A stretch of DNA of 64,000 nt, taken from NCBI GenBank assembly GCA_017395085.1, contig JAFPWF010000024.1, forward strand, positions 124,001-188,000, written 5' to 3'. Positions 40,764 through 48,738 of the stretch are shown one piece after another. The first letter of the stretch is position 1, and each line of letters starts with the position of its first letter. Made by a program: the position numbers and the translations under genes. Below the pieces are notes generated by a model that saw nothing but the letters and a program-made list of their open reading frames with translations, was not told the origin of the DNA and did not search any database. Source of the DNA: Oscillospiraceae bacterium. GTDB lineage: Bacteria; Bacillota; Clostridia; Oscillospirales; Oscillospiraceae.

Positions 40764-40819
40764 AATGAGTGATCCTTTCCGGGGAGGGAATCCTCCCCTG
40801 TGTCGGCTTCGGCGGGGAG

Positions 40820-41809
40820 TCAGCTTCGAGCGATCAGGGAGAGGATGTTCTTCCTGCAGAGCTTTTCCGCCGTGTCCGGGCTGAGTTTTTCCAGCAGGGG
40901 GTAGTACTTGAAAATCTGCTTCGGGTAGTCCGACCAGTGGCCCACAACATCGGTGCCGAGCATAAAGCGGTCGCAATACTTCTCGATCAGGGCGGCCCAC
41001 ATGTCCGCAAAGATCCCCGGATCCCCGGCTTCCTGCATCATATCCCCGCGGACATAGTTGTCGTAGAAGAGCCAGGAGATGTCCACATACAGGTTCGGGT
41101 TGTCATTCAGGAGGTTCCCCGCGATGATCAGCAGTTCTTCGAGCCGGATTTCGCGGGAAACGCCGACGTGCGCCCAGATGATGCGGCAGCTGCGGTTGTG
41201 CTCTAGCGCCGCGCGCAGCTCGTCCTCATAGAGAGGAACCCCGGAATACTGCGGCGACAGATTGTGGTGCACCAGCACAGGCAGGCCATAGTCGGCGGCG
41301 AGGTCGTAGATCAGCCGAAAGGCTGGGCTGTCCATGCGGACGCCTTCCCCGTAGGTCAGGGCGGTCAGGTCGTCGTGCCGGCTCATCAGCTCGCCGATGC
41401 CGCACCAGAGGTCCGGGTACATTTTAAACAGGCGCTCGATCTGCGTCGCAGCGTTCTTGTCGGTGCAGTCAAAGCCGCAGCAGAAGGGGTGGAACCTCCG
41501 GCGCAATTCGTCCGGCAGGGACAGAAGCTCGTGCGCCAGGATGTGGTCCGTACCGGAATAGTAATAGCATCGGCTGTCGTTGCTCATGTAGTACAGGGGC
41601 CGGTTCGGCATCAGGGAGTCCCATTTCTTGACCATGGGGATCCCGAACACGACTGCTTCGGAGACGCCGGAGAGGTTCATGGCCTTTGCCAGCGCGGGGA
41701 AGCCGTCGGAATCCTGTGTAAAATCCAGGAAGTGCAGGTGGGAATCCACAATGTCGTACTCGGGCTTCATTCCTCCTGTGCGGATCTCGATCTTGTTGTC
41801 GTAAAGCAC
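40820..41809 (-). CDS. amidohydrolase family metal-dependent hydrolase
   Basis: The start chosen is GTG 41809 with AGGAGG 8 bp upstream, giving 329 residues; GTG 41854 lacks an SD. The protein begins VLYDNKIEIRTGG and then YDIVDSHLHFLDF carries the HxH metal motif, with PVLVHHNLSP, IIWAHVGVSRE and MLGTDVVGHWSDY giving further ligands. This is the amidohydrolase_2 (ACMSD-like) type, which hydrolyses or decarboxylates small carboxylates. Substrate unknown. Confidence 0.82.
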   Translation of the reverse strand: MLYDNKIEIRTGGMKPEYDIVDSHLHFLDFTQDSDGFPALAKAMNLSGVSEAVVFGIPMVKKWDSLMPNRPLYYMSNDSRCYYYSGTDHILAHELLSLPDELRRRFHPFCCGFDCTDKNAATQIERLFKMYPDLWCGIGELMSRHDDLTALTYGEGVRMDSPAFRLIYDLAADYGLPVLVHHNLSPQYSGVPLYEDELRAALEHNRSCRIIWAHVGVSREIRLEELLIIAGNLLNDNPNLYVDISWLFYDNYVRGDMMQEAGDPGIFADMWAALIEKYCDRFMLGTDVVGHWSDYPKQIFKYYPLLEKLSPDTAEKLCRKNILSLIARS

Positions 41810-41941
41810 CGGGTTCGCCTCCTTGTTCCGGATACTGCGTTTCACTGCCTTCACTATTTGTGACTGTATGTATCTATTTTAACACAGAGGCGGGTTGCCG
41901 CACAAGCGGAGATTACTGCAGACGGCCCTATCCTTGAAAAG

Positions 41942-41971
41942 GAAACAGGGCTGCCGAAGCAGCCCTGTTTC
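41942..41971. terminator. terminator
   Basis: GAAACAGGGCTGC-CGAA-GCAGCCCTGTTTC is a perfect 13-bp stem, upstream of the amidohydrolase and downstream of the 42-residue peptide gene on the minus strand. Confidence 0.75.
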
Positions 41972-42027
41972 AGATAGTCTATGAATTTATGAATTATAAA
42001 ATTTTTTTGTTTTAATGAGTGAGGGAA

Positions 42028-42156
42028 TCAGTGAATGTTCTCCTCAAATGCGCGGAGCATCTCGTAATCGCCGCGCTGGACGGCCAGGTTCATGGCATAG
42101 GCATAAATGCCATCCTCGATGAGATCATGGACTATCTGCTTGAATGTTCTTTTCAC
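42028..42156 (-). CDS. 42-residue small protein
   Basis: The start is GTG 42156, with AAGGAGG 8 bp upstream. The product begins MKRTFKQIVHDLIEDGIYAY and continues AMNLAVQRGDYEMLRAFEENIH, an acidic, helical peptide with no family seen. It has a strong promoter with TATAAT (42188-42193 on the complement) and is followed by the terminator at 41942. Function unknown. Confidence 0.6.
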   Translation of the reverse strand: MKRTFKQIVHDLIEDGIYAYAMNLAVQRGDYEMLRAFEENIH

Positions 42157-42187
42157 AAAAACGTCCTCCTTTCTTGTGATGGCCCGC

Positions 42188-42254
42188 ATTATAGTCCGAA
42201 ATCCCGAAAAAGCAATGTACAAATTGCACAAAAATCATATATGTTATTTGTACA
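42188..42254 (-). promoter_or_regulatory. promoter and inverted repeat of the 42-residue peptide gene
   Basis: On the minus strand TTGCTT (42210-42215) and TATAAT (42188-42193) have a 16-bp spacer. Upstream, TGTACAAAT (42216-42224) and ATTTGTACA (42246-42254) form a 9-bp inverted repeat, an operator candidate. Confidence 0.5.
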
Positions 42255-42341
42255 ATATATCCAATGTCATATCCGGCGGCTATAATTTCCGGAATGAATT
42301 GCCACGGAGATCATAGCTGCGGCACAGCCTGAAAGCAGTGA

Positions 42342-42503
42342 TTATTCCTGCTCCGGCAGAGGTCTCTCAAAGGTGAAAATGAGGCCGATTCCGGTTGCCA
42401 TGTTCGGGCAGACCGCGATCACGCGCCAGCCCTCCAGCGCCAGTTTGTTGACATTGTCTTCCGTATTTCTGCCGTGGAAAGTCTCAATTCTGTATTCGTA
42501 CAT
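42342..42503 (-). CDS. DUF4177-like small protein
   Basis: The 53-residue protein starts at ATG 42503 behind AAGGAG. It reads MYEYRIETFHGRNTEDNVNK, then ALEGWRVIAVCPN and LIFTFERPLPEQE, the usual DUF4177 layout of a beta strand, a helix with Leu-Asn-x-Glu-Gly-Trp-type spacing and a final strand. No function is known for the family. It follows the lipoprotein gene on the same strand. Confidence 0.7.
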   Translation of the reverse strand: MYEYRIETFHGRNTEDNVNKLALEGWRVIAVCPNMATGIGLIFTFERPLPEQE

Positions 42504-42572
42504 TGCCGTTCTCCTTTGTTTAATCTGTTTGTCCGCAGTGCCGGATCCCCGGGCCATAAGCAGAGCCGTGCC

Positions 42573-43073
42573 TCAGGCGGATTTCGCCAAGCTCTCACAA
42601 AAGTCTTCAAAGGCCAGAAGACCGTCACGGGGCGTGAAGTCAAACGCATACCGCACGACGCCGTTTTTCTCCTGCCTGTAAGCATACAGCCACGGACCGG
42701 AATCACCGTCAAGGACAGACTCCTCCGATTTGCTGAGTTTTCCGCGATCCAGAAACGCCAGGAAGTTCCGCCATTCCTCTTCCGTCAGCTCCCGGCTTCC
42801 TTTTGCCGTGGTGTGCTTTTCCGTCGCGGGGCCGTAAGTGTTATGCACTTTCCTCGTTTCGTGGAAGAACATGTGTCTGCCGTCTTCCACATAGAAGCGG
42901 TACCGCTGGTACTCCGCATTGAAGCCGTCCCATTCGTAGGTGAAGTAGAAGTCGACAATCTCATCCATTCCGGTTTCGTCAGAGAGTTCAACTTCGGGCG
43001 GTTCCTGTCCGGCGCATCCGGCCAGCAGCAAGGCGGCAAGGCCAAAAAGCAGAAAAAGCGTTGTCATTTTCAT
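42573..43073 (-). CDS. lipoprotein of unknown function
   Basis: The 166-residue protein has a lipoprotein signal (LFLLFGLAALLLAGC) with the lipidated Cys at about residue 20, so it is anchored on the outer face of the membrane. The mature part is acidic and beta-rich, with YFTYEWDGFNAEYQRYRFYV and a WLYAYRQEKNGVVRYAFDF strand pair. No family recognised. It starts 4 bp from the stop of a phzF remnant and may have taken over its promoter. Confidence 0.75.
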   Translation of the reverse strand: MKMTTLFLLFGLAALLLAGCAGQEPPEVELSDETGMDEIVDFYFTYEWDGFNAEYQRYRFYVEDGRHMFFHETRKVHNTYGPATEKHTTAKGSRELTEEEWRNFLAFLDRGKLSKSEESVLDGDSGPWLYAYRQEKNGVVRYAFDFTPRDGLLAFEDFCESLAKSA

Positions 43074-43076
43074 GGC

Positions 43077-43217
43077 TCAAGCGATCTCGGGGAAGTTGTT
43101 CTCCTGCGTGATGTTCATCATCAGTTCTTCGCCCGGCCACTCGTCCAGCACGCAGACGGCGGCCTGATTGCCGTGGAACACCCGGTCGGTAAATGCGTCA
43201 ACAACATACTGTTTCAT
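43077..43217 (-). pseudogene. phzF-family gene, N-terminal remnant
   Basis: The 46-residue frame from ATG 43217 (SD AAGGAG) reads MKQYVVDAFTDRVFHGNQAA, VCVLDEWPGEELMMNI and TQENNFPEIA, the first strands of the PhzF isomerase/epimerase family, which are normally about 260-300 residues. The coding frame stops just where the family continues (ENNLSETAFV), directly before the lipoprotein start. So the rest of the gene is deleted. A sigma-A promoter (TTCCGA, 17 bp, TATAAT at 43311-43339 on the minus strand) is intact. Confidence 0.75.
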
Positions 43218-43310
43218 GAGTTTGTTCTCCTTTGCGTTTTCCTGGCAATACTTAGCAGGGGGATTATTAAATAACCGGAAATGAATCGCATAGTCATCAA
43301 TTTTAAAAAA

Positions 43311-43339
43311 ATTATACCATGAATCCCCGGCTTTCGGAA
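43311..43339 (-). promoter_or_regulatory. promoter of the phzF remnant and lipoprotein operon
   Basis: On the minus strand TTCCGA (43334-43339) and TATAAT (43311-43316) are 17 bp apart, 94 bp before the remnant's start. Confidence 0.55.
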
Positions 43340-43368
43340 GATGCTTTCTTTCGCGGCAGATGAGAAAA

Positions 43369-43393
43369 GCGCCTCACCACAAGGGTGAGACGC
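43369..43393 (-). terminator. terminator of the flavodoxin-like gene
   Basis: GCGCCTCACC-ACAAG-GGTGAGACGC forms a stem with one wobble; on the minus strand it is followed by TTTTCT. Confidence 0.7.
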
Positions 43394-43466
43394 CGTTGCT
43401 GTCATGTTTTCAGCCTTTGATCTCCGACCTGCAAGGGGGCGGGACACGGTCAAGTATTTGCCGGGC

Positions 43467-44003
43467 TTAGATTTCGTGCCCCATCCGGTACGCCTGCACC
43501 AGCGCGGGGTGCTCCGGGTTTTCCCCGGCGGCCGTGACGCCGCCCATGAAGACGGTTCCGGCAAGGCGCGCCCGCTCAAAGCATTCGACCCAGCCTTCCA
43601 GACCGCTGACGGCGCGCTGGGGGACGTGCTCCTCATCCTCTGCGGCGGCAGTCAGGAGATACACGTCGCGGAAAGCGTAATCGCTCGGGAAAAGCGGGTT
43701 GAGCCGGTCGAGCAGGGTCTTGAGCTGACCCGACATCTCATAGTAGTAGATCGGCGTGGCGAAGACCAGAACGTCGGCCTGCAGCGCCTTTTGGCAGATT
43801 TCATCCGCGTCGTCGCGGATCACGCAGCGCAGCTTCTCCTGGCACACAAAGCAGCCCCGGCAGAAGTTCACCGTCCTGCCGCGCAGGGAGATCACTTCGG
43901 CCTCGTGGCCGGCAGCCCGCGCCCCTTCGGCAAAGGCATTTGCAAGTGCCTCCGAGTTGCTGTGCGCGCGGGGGCTTGTCGATACGATCAGTACTTTCTT
44001 CAT
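43467..44003 (-). CDS. flavodoxin-like NAD(P)H:FMN oxidoreductase
   Basis: The 178-residue protein has the FMN-reductase start KKVLIVSTSPRAHSNSEALA, the Cys-rich GRTVNFCRGCFVCQEKLRC that many iron-sulfur flavoproteins carry, and the flavin loop FATPIYYYEMSGQLKTLLDRL. It is like Isf/NADPH-dependent FMN reductases. The four Cys could bind iron or help in redox switching. Reduces FMN or quinones with NAD(P)H; partner unknown. Confidence 0.85.
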   Translation of the reverse strand: MKKVLIVSTSPRAHSNSEALANAFAEGARAAGHEAEVISLRGRTVNFCRGCFVCQEKLRCVIRDDADEICQKALQADVLVFATPIYYYEMSGQLKTLLDRLNPLFPSDYAFRDVYLLTAAAEDEEHVPQRAVSGLEGWVECFERARLAGTVFMGGVTAAGENPEHPALVQAYRMGHEI

Positions 44004-44015
44004 GGTTTCCTCCCT

Positions 44016-44558
44016 TTATTCCCATGACAGGGTGATGACGACGTCACCGTTTGCGAGCAGATTTGTCAGCTCCTCTGCGGACACATCCGTGATCCGCCCG
44101 AGCCGGGTATAGGCCCAGGAATTGGAGCCGTAGAACAAGACGATCTGATTCCCGGCGTAGAGCACGATGTCTCCGGCCTGCGTGACGGTCTGCACATCGT
44201 TCCGCGGAAGGCTTGACCCGAGAGACCCGACCTGTTCAAAGCCGCCGTACATGGACATCTGCACCGTCAGCGGTTCCGCGGCAGCGAGGCGTGCCAGCGC
44301 CTCGACCGATTCATTCTCTTCCCACCCGACAGGGACTTCGGTTTCATTGATTAACAGCCGTAAAGACTTCTCCATCGTTGTTTCTCCTTCCAATGCGTCT
44401 GCGGCGGGCGCCGCTTCCTCCTCCGCTGAGGCAGTTTCCTGCGTCGCTTCAGGCTGCGCAGGCCGGTCGGGCTGTGCATCCTGCGCAAGCGCACGCCCGC
44501 AGCCGGTACAGCAGAAGAGACACAGAAAAGCAAACAGGATCAGAATCGTTTTTTTCAT
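44016..44558 (-). CDS. cyclophilin-like fold lipoprotein
   Basis: The 180-residue protein has a lipoprotein signal (LILFAFLCLFCCTGC) and an Ala/Glu-rich linker before a domain with LLINETEVPVGWEENESV, MSMYGGFEQVGSLGSSLPR and AGDIVLYAGNQIVLFYGSNSWAYTRLG, as in the Cyclophil_like2 family. This type is found next to flavodoxin-like and alpha/beta hydrolase genes in many clostridia, and binds small ligands or has no proven activity. It starts 21 bp after the hydrolase stop, so the three genes from 45580 to 43467 form one operon. Confidence 0.82.
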   Translation of the reverse strand: MKKTILILFAFLCLFCCTGCGRALAQDAQPDRPAQPEATQETASAEEEAAPAADALEGETTMEKSLRLLINETEVPVGWEENESVEALARLAAAEPLTVQMSMYGGFEQVGSLGSSLPRNDVQTVTQAGDIVLYAGNQIVLFYGSNSWAYTRLGRITDVSAEELTNLLANGDVVITLSWE

Positions 44559-44581
44559 GTCCGGGTTCCTCTCCGGCCCGC

Positions 44582-45580
44582 TTATTTCAGATAGGCGCTG
44601 AAGAAGCTCTCCAGTTTGTCAAACGGGATCGCGTTTTTCCCGCCGCCGTCGTAAAGGTCGGTGTGCACCGCCCCGGGGATGATCATCAGTTCCTTGTTGT
44701 CGGTATACCGGCTGCCTTTGATCATGTCCGCATAGGCGTCACGGCTGAAATAGCAGGAATGGGCCTTCTCACCGTGGATCAGGAGAACGGCGCTGCGGAT
44801 CTCGTTGGAGTATTGGAGAATGGGCTGGTTGACAAAGCTCTCGCAGCCAATCACGTTCCAGCCGCCGTTGGAATTGAGAGAGCGGGGATGGTAGCCGCGC
44901 GGGGTCTTGTAGTAATCGTAATAATCCTTCACAAAGAAGGGGGCGTCCTCCGGCAGCGGATCGACCACGCCGCCGCCGAGCTTGTATTCACCGTTCCTCA
45001 GGTCTTCCAGACGCTGGGCGCACATGGCGGCCTTCATGCTGTAACGGGCTTCCTCGCTGTCGGCGGAGTCGAAGTAGCCTTTGGCGTTGACGCGGGTCAT
45101 GTCGTACATGGTGGAAGCCACCGTGGCCTTAACGCGGGTATCCAGCGCGGCGGCGTTCAGCGCCATGCCGCCCCAGCCGCAGATCCCGATGATTCCGATG
45201 CGCTCGTGATCGACCTGCTCATGCAGGGACAGGAAATCCACCGCCGCCATGAAGTCCTCGGTGTTGATGTCGGGCGAGGCCATATAGCGCACGTTCCCGC
45301 CGCTCTCGCCGGTGAAGGAGGGATCAAAGGCCAGCGCCGCAAATCCGCGCTCGGCCATGGTCTGCGCGTAGAGGCCGGAGCACTGTTCCTTGACCGCGCC
45401 GAAGGGGCCGGAAACGGCGATCGCAGGGAGCCTGCCCCCGGCCATTTTCGGAAGATACAGATCGGCCGCGAGGGTAATGCCGTAACGGTTCACAAAGGTC
45501 ACCTTGCTGTGGTTGATGCGGTCGCTTTTCGGGAAAGTCTTATCCCACTCCCGGGTGAGTTCGAGCTGTTCGAGTTTCAT
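44582..45580 (-). CDS. alpha/beta hydrolase with Cys nucleophile (dienelactone hydrolase-like)
   Basis: The 332-residue protein has an N-terminal LAADLYLPK and SGPFGAVKEQ region, and the nucleophile elbow GIIGICGWGGMALN with Cys134 in GxCxG. Cys nucleophiles are typical of dienelactone hydrolases and some YcjY-like proteins. The acid and His are in IHGEKAHSCYFS and PGAVHTDLYD. Substrate unknown. It follows the 71-residue helical protein and precedes the cyclophilin-like lipoprotein. Confidence 0.85.
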   Translation of the reverse strand: MKLEQLELTREWDKTFPKSDRINHSKVTFVNRYGITLAADLYLPKMAGGRLPAIAVSGPFGAVKEQCSGLYAQTMAERGFAALAFDPSFTGESGGNVRYMASPDINTEDFMAAVDFLSLHEQVDHERIGIIGICGWGGMALNAAALDTRVKATVASTMYDMTRVNAKGYFDSADSEEARYSMKAAMCAQRLEDLRNGEYKLGGGVVDPLPEDAPFFVKDYYDYYKTPRGYHPRSLNSNGGWNVIGCESFVNQPILQYSNEIRSAVLLIHGEKAHSCYFSRDAYADMIKGSRYTDNKELMIIPGAVHTDLYDGGGKNAIPFDKLESFFSAYLK

Positions 45581-45592
45581 TCTGGTTCTCCT

Positions 45593-45808
45593 TTACCTGG
45601 TTTTGGTATCGCGGATCAGCCTGTCCAGCCTGTCCAGCTGCTTCTGCTTCTCATGGATCTCTTCCAGAGCGTCGCAGCGGCAGGAACGGAGACAGCGGAT
45701 CAGGTCATCGACAGCGCCCCCCTGAAAGAGCGCCTCCGCGCGGCGGACGGCCGCCGCACTGCATCCGGAGTCTTCCATGCATTCCCTGATTCGGGTCCAG
45801 TCTTCCAT
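45593..45808 (-). CDS. 71-residue helical protein
   Basis: A small protein starting at ATG 45808: MEDWTRIRECMEDSGCSAAA, then ALFQGGAVDDLIRCLRSCRC and HEKQKQLDRLDRLIRDTK. It resembles the small helical proteins (Cys-Arg pattern, HEKQKQLDRLD) that occur beside alpha/beta hydrolases in clostridia. Function unknown; coupled to the hydrolase by a 12-bp gap and divergent from a LysR gene. Confidence 0.75.
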   Translation of the reverse strand: MEDWTRIRECMEDSGCSAAAVRRAEALFQGGAVDDLIRCLRSCRCDALEEIHEKQKQLDRLDRLIRDTKTR

Positions 45809-45853
45809 CGCTGTCCTTCCTCCGCAGATTTCTTACGGTCACAGGATAGCATA

Positions 45854-45899
45854 TTGCAATCCGATTCGCTAATGGTTATAATGAATATCATGATATTCA
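45854..45899 (+). promoter_or_regulatory. LysR gene promoter and perfect palindrome
   Basis: TTGCAA (45854-45859), 17-bp spacer, TATAAT (45877-45882) form a consensus promoter. Immediately downstream TGAATATCATGATATTCA (45882-45899) is a perfect 18-bp palindrome, a likely LysR autoregulatory or divergent operator. Confidence 0.65.
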
Positions 45900-45926
45900 A
45901 AAACAGCATATCATGGAGGACGGGGA

Positions 45927-46808
45927 ATGGATTTACGGACGCTGCGCTATTTTCTCGCCGTCGCACGGGAGGAGAACATGTCCCGGGCGGCCGAGCAGCT
46001 TCATGTGACACAGCCGACGCTTTCCAAAGCGCTGCGGACGCTGGAGGATGAACTGGGGAAAAAGCTCTTCACCCGGCACAGCTTCAGCATCGCCCTGACG
46101 GAGGAAGGCGCTCTGCTCCGCAACCGGGCGGAGGACCTTGTATCCATGGCGGACAAGATCGAGCAGGAATTTCTGTCGCTGGATGACATCACGGGCGGCG
46201 ATCTCTACTTCGGCCTGGCGGAGTCGTATCAGATCCGGACTCTGGCGAGGGAGATCCGGGAATTCAAGAAGCTGTATCCGGACCTGCGCTATCATATCAC
46301 CAGCGGCGATACCGAGCAGGTGACTGAAAAACTGGACAAAGGGCTGCTGGACTTTGCCGCGATCTTTGGGATCCCCGATGAACGGAAGTACGGCTTCATC
46401 CTCTTCCCGGAGGCGGACTATTTCGGGGCGGTCGTCCCGGCGGATTCCCCCCTGGCAGGGAAGGACCGCATCACCGCGGAAGACCTTGCGGGGCTGCCGC
46501 TGTTCACCTCCGAGCAGAGCTGGGAAAACGACATCCGCCCCTGGGCGAAGGAACATTTCCCCCGGCTGCGGCTGGACGGCTCCTTCCGCCTTGCCTACAA
46601 CGGATCCATGTTTGCGAGGGAAGGCCTCGGGATCCTGCTCACACTGAATAACCTGATCGACACATCCCCGGAAAGCGGCCTGGTGTTCCGGCCGCTGTAT
46701 CCGCATCTGGAAATGAAGATGTACCTGATCTGGAACAAGTACCAGAGCTTCACGCCGATCGCGGAACGCTTCCTGAAGCAGATTCGAAGCTCTTTTGCGG
46801 GACACTGA
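45927..46808 (+). CDS. LysR-family transcriptional regulator
   Basis: The 293-residue protein starts at ATG 45927 (MDLRTLRYFLAVAREEN), with GGACGGGG upstream. The HTH is MSRAAEQLHVTQPTLSKAL and the effector domain follows with LYFGLAESYQI. It is divergent from the hydrolase operon at 45808-43467, so it likely controls that operon and itself. Effector unknown. Confidence 0.9.
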   Translation: MDLRTLRYFLAVAREENMSRAAEQLHVTQPTLSKALRTLEDELGKKLFTRHSFSIALTEEGALLRNRAEDLVSMADKIEQEFLSLDDITGGDLYFGLAESYQIRTLAREIREFKKLYPDLRYHITSGDTEQVTEKLDKGLLDFAAIFGIPDERKYGFILFPEADYFGAVVPADSPLAGKDRITAEDLAGLPLFTSEQSWENDIRPWAKEHFPRLRLDGSFRLAYNGSMFAREGLGILLTLNNLIDTSPESGLVFRPLYPHLEMKMYLIWNKYQSFTPIAERFLKQIRSSFAGH

Positions 46809-46840
46809 AAAGACAATAATACGGCTGAATGCACAAAAAG

Positions 46841-46874
46841 GCGGTACCGGAGCAATCACTCCGGTACCGCTTTT
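46841..46874. terminator. bidirectional terminator between convergent genes
   Basis: GCGGTACCGGAG-CAATCA-CTCCGGTACCGC is a perfect 12-bp stem followed by TTTT on the plus strand and AAAAGG/TTTT on the other. Confidence 0.8.
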
Positions 46875-46884
46875 CCGCTTTCCA

Positions 46885-48009
46885 TTACCGCCTGCGGATG
46901 AACCTCAGGATCGAGGAAGCGAGGATCTGCCCGCAGGGGATGGACGCCGCATATTCCGCTGTCAGGGCCGGCTTATCATCCTGCTTCTCAGCCGCGTCGA
47001 ACTTCCACGAAAACGTGCATTCGCAGCGCTCCCAGTTTCCCTCAGGCTTCTCGGCGGGGCGGAACTCGGTGTCGTTCCCACGGTAATAACAGCCCTCGTC
47101 ATCCGCTTCATCCGGCCGTCTGCCTTCGGCCCCGGTTCCGGCGTACTCCAGTTCCAGAAACGGGGAAGAGATCCTGACCGTGCCGCCCTCCCGGGAGAAT
47201 GCGATGTCGTCGTTTGTGCTCTTCCAGTTTGCGATGTTGAGCCAGCCTTTTCTGCCGTCGGCAGCGACCGGAGTGTTGAACTCCAGGTACAGGACACTGT
47301 CGTCCCGGATCTCCGAAACGATCCGGAAAACAGGCCGCAGGGACTCAAATCCCTCAGGCATCACGGAGCGGAGTTGATCCTCCCGGCCGACCCGGTATTC
47401 CAGCACGAACCGCTCGACGCTGACTGCCGGGTTCCTTTCGGAATCAGGCGCTTCGTTCCAGGCCTTCTTGTAGACGAATTTATCGGTCAGCATCAGCTCG
47501 CCGAATCCCCAGTCCTCATAGATGCCCGGATACTTGTTGAGGAAGCCCGTCTTCTTCATGACGGCGGCGGAGCCTGCGTTCACTCTCAGCACATGCGAAG
47601 TGACCGTCCTCAGCCCGACGTCTTCCGTCAGGTAGTCCCGCATCAGAGCCACGACCTCCGTCGCGATTCCCTTGCCCCAGCAGGCGTCGTGCAGCCGGCA
47701 GCCGATCGACGCCTTGCTCTTCTTCTCCTCATAATTGTAGAACTCCGCGATGCCGATCAGGCGCTCCGGTTCCGCGGTGAGGTATACGCCTAGAAGCAGC
47801 GACTCCTTCGGATCGAAGCACTCCCGGTCCATGTTTGCGATCACATCGCGCTTGTCTTCATATTTGAGCTCGTAGAGAAAGGACGGGACCGTCCCGTACA
47901 CGGCTTCCCGCGCTGTCAGCTCGGCCAGAGCGTCCGCATCCGCCGGGCTCATTTTCCTCAGGATTACCCTGTCGTTTCGCAGCTCGGGGTATTCGTCAAA
48001 CAGTTTCAT
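46885..48009 (-). CDS. GNAT acetyltransferase with extra C-terminal domain
   Basis: The 374-residue protein starts with a GNAT domain (1-185): LRNDRVILRKMSPADADALA, GIAEFYNYEEKKSKASIG, HDACWGKGIATEVVAL and HVLRVNAGSAAVMKKTGF. The C-terminal half (190-360) is a separate beta-rich domain with FVLEYRVGREDQLRSVMPEG, LEFNTPVAADGRKGWLNIA and WKSTNDDIAFSRE, which looks like an acetoacetate-decarboxylase-like or unknown domain. The fusion suggests a dedicated substrate. Single gene with its own hairpin end. Confidence 0.75.
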   Translation of the reverse strand: MKLFDEYPELRNDRVILRKMSPADADALAELTAREAVYGTVPSFLYELKYEDKRDVIANMDRECFDPKESLLLGVYLTAEPERLIGIAEFYNYEEKKSKASIGCRLHDACWGKGIATEVVALMRDYLTEDVGLRTVTSHVLRVNAGSAAVMKKTGFLNKYPGIYEDWGFGELMLTDKFVYKKAWNEAPDSERNPAVSVERFVLEYRVGREDQLRSVMPEGFESLRPVFRIVSEIRDDSVLYLEFNTPVAADGRKGWLNIANWKSTNDDIAFSREGGTVRISSPFLELEYAGTGAEGRRPDEADDEGCYYRGNDTEFRPAEKPEGNWERCECTFSWKFDAAEKQDDKPALTAEYAASIPCGQILASSILRFIRRR

Positions 48010-48109
48010 CCGGCTCCGCCCCTTCCTTTTTTCAAGGAGTATACCACAGAATCCGGTTTTCCGGAAGATCTTACAGTGAATTCGGTTTCTCTTTATTTGA
48101 GGGTTCGAT

Positions 48110-48733
48110 TCAATCCGGTTTTGCGTTCCTCCAGGCGAGATAGTATGTCAGGTATCCGATTACACTCATCATCGTAAGCACATATAACTCAGAGACTGCC
48201 GAAGCGATTACGTAGGACTTGTCGTCAAAAACGTTCAAAACAGAGAACGCCCCTGTGATCAGGGAAAACAAAAGAAATGCTGCCAACAGTCCGGCCCCGG
48301 CTCTGTCTTTTCTGCAGATAAATGCCGTATACAGGCAGTAGGTGAGAAAGATCATCAGCATACCGCTGAAGCTCAGGATTCCGTGCCAGACATTTTCAGA
48401 CGTCATGGTTTTCCCGTCGCTCGGAATGACCCACATTGCGCCGATGTACAGGACGGCACAGGAAACGATCATACAGATCCTGCAGGCCAGTTTCCGGCCC
48501 TTTGTCAGCCCGATCATGGTGTGCGCAAGGAAAAAGGCTGTGAGCATCGGGATAAACAGAACCAGCATGGCGATGAAGATATGCTGTGCGGAACCTGAAT
48601 ACCAGATCATGCGTGAAAGTGAGGCAAACACCGCGGTTTCATCGGTTGCGGTGACGCTCCCCCAGGAGAACAGAGGAGACAGGAAGAATGTGAAAACAGC
48701 GAGAATTTTCAGCCTTTTTGATGCCGTTTCCAT
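48110..48733 (-). CDS. DUF998-like six-span membrane protein
   Basis: The 207-residue protein is read from ATG 48733 with GAGGTG upstream; a GTG at 48742 overlaps the previous stop. It has six hydrophobic spans, with YSGSAQHIFIAMLVLFIPML and WHGILSFSGMLMIFLTYCLY. It resembles DUF998-type proteins of unknown function. It is coupled to the acetyltransferase upstream (gap 5 bp). Confidence 0.7.
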   Translation of the reverse strand: METASKRLKILAVFTFFLSPLFSWGSVTATDETAVFASLSRMIWYSGSAQHIFIAMLVLFIPMLTAFFLAHTMIGLTKGRKLACRICMIVSCAVLYIGAMWVIPSDGKTMTSENVWHGILSFSGMLMIFLTYCLYTAFICRKDRAGAGLLAAFLLFSLITGAFSVLNVFDDKSYVIASAVSELYVLTMMSVIGYLTYYLAWRNAKPD

Positions 48734-48738
48734 TTCCG

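Noticed and set aside
41770-41854. Alternative starts of the amidohydrolase at ATG 41770 and GTG 41854
   Set aside because: At 41770 the GGAGG is one base from the ATG; at 41854 there is no SD. GTG 41809 has AGGAGG at an ideal 8 bp.
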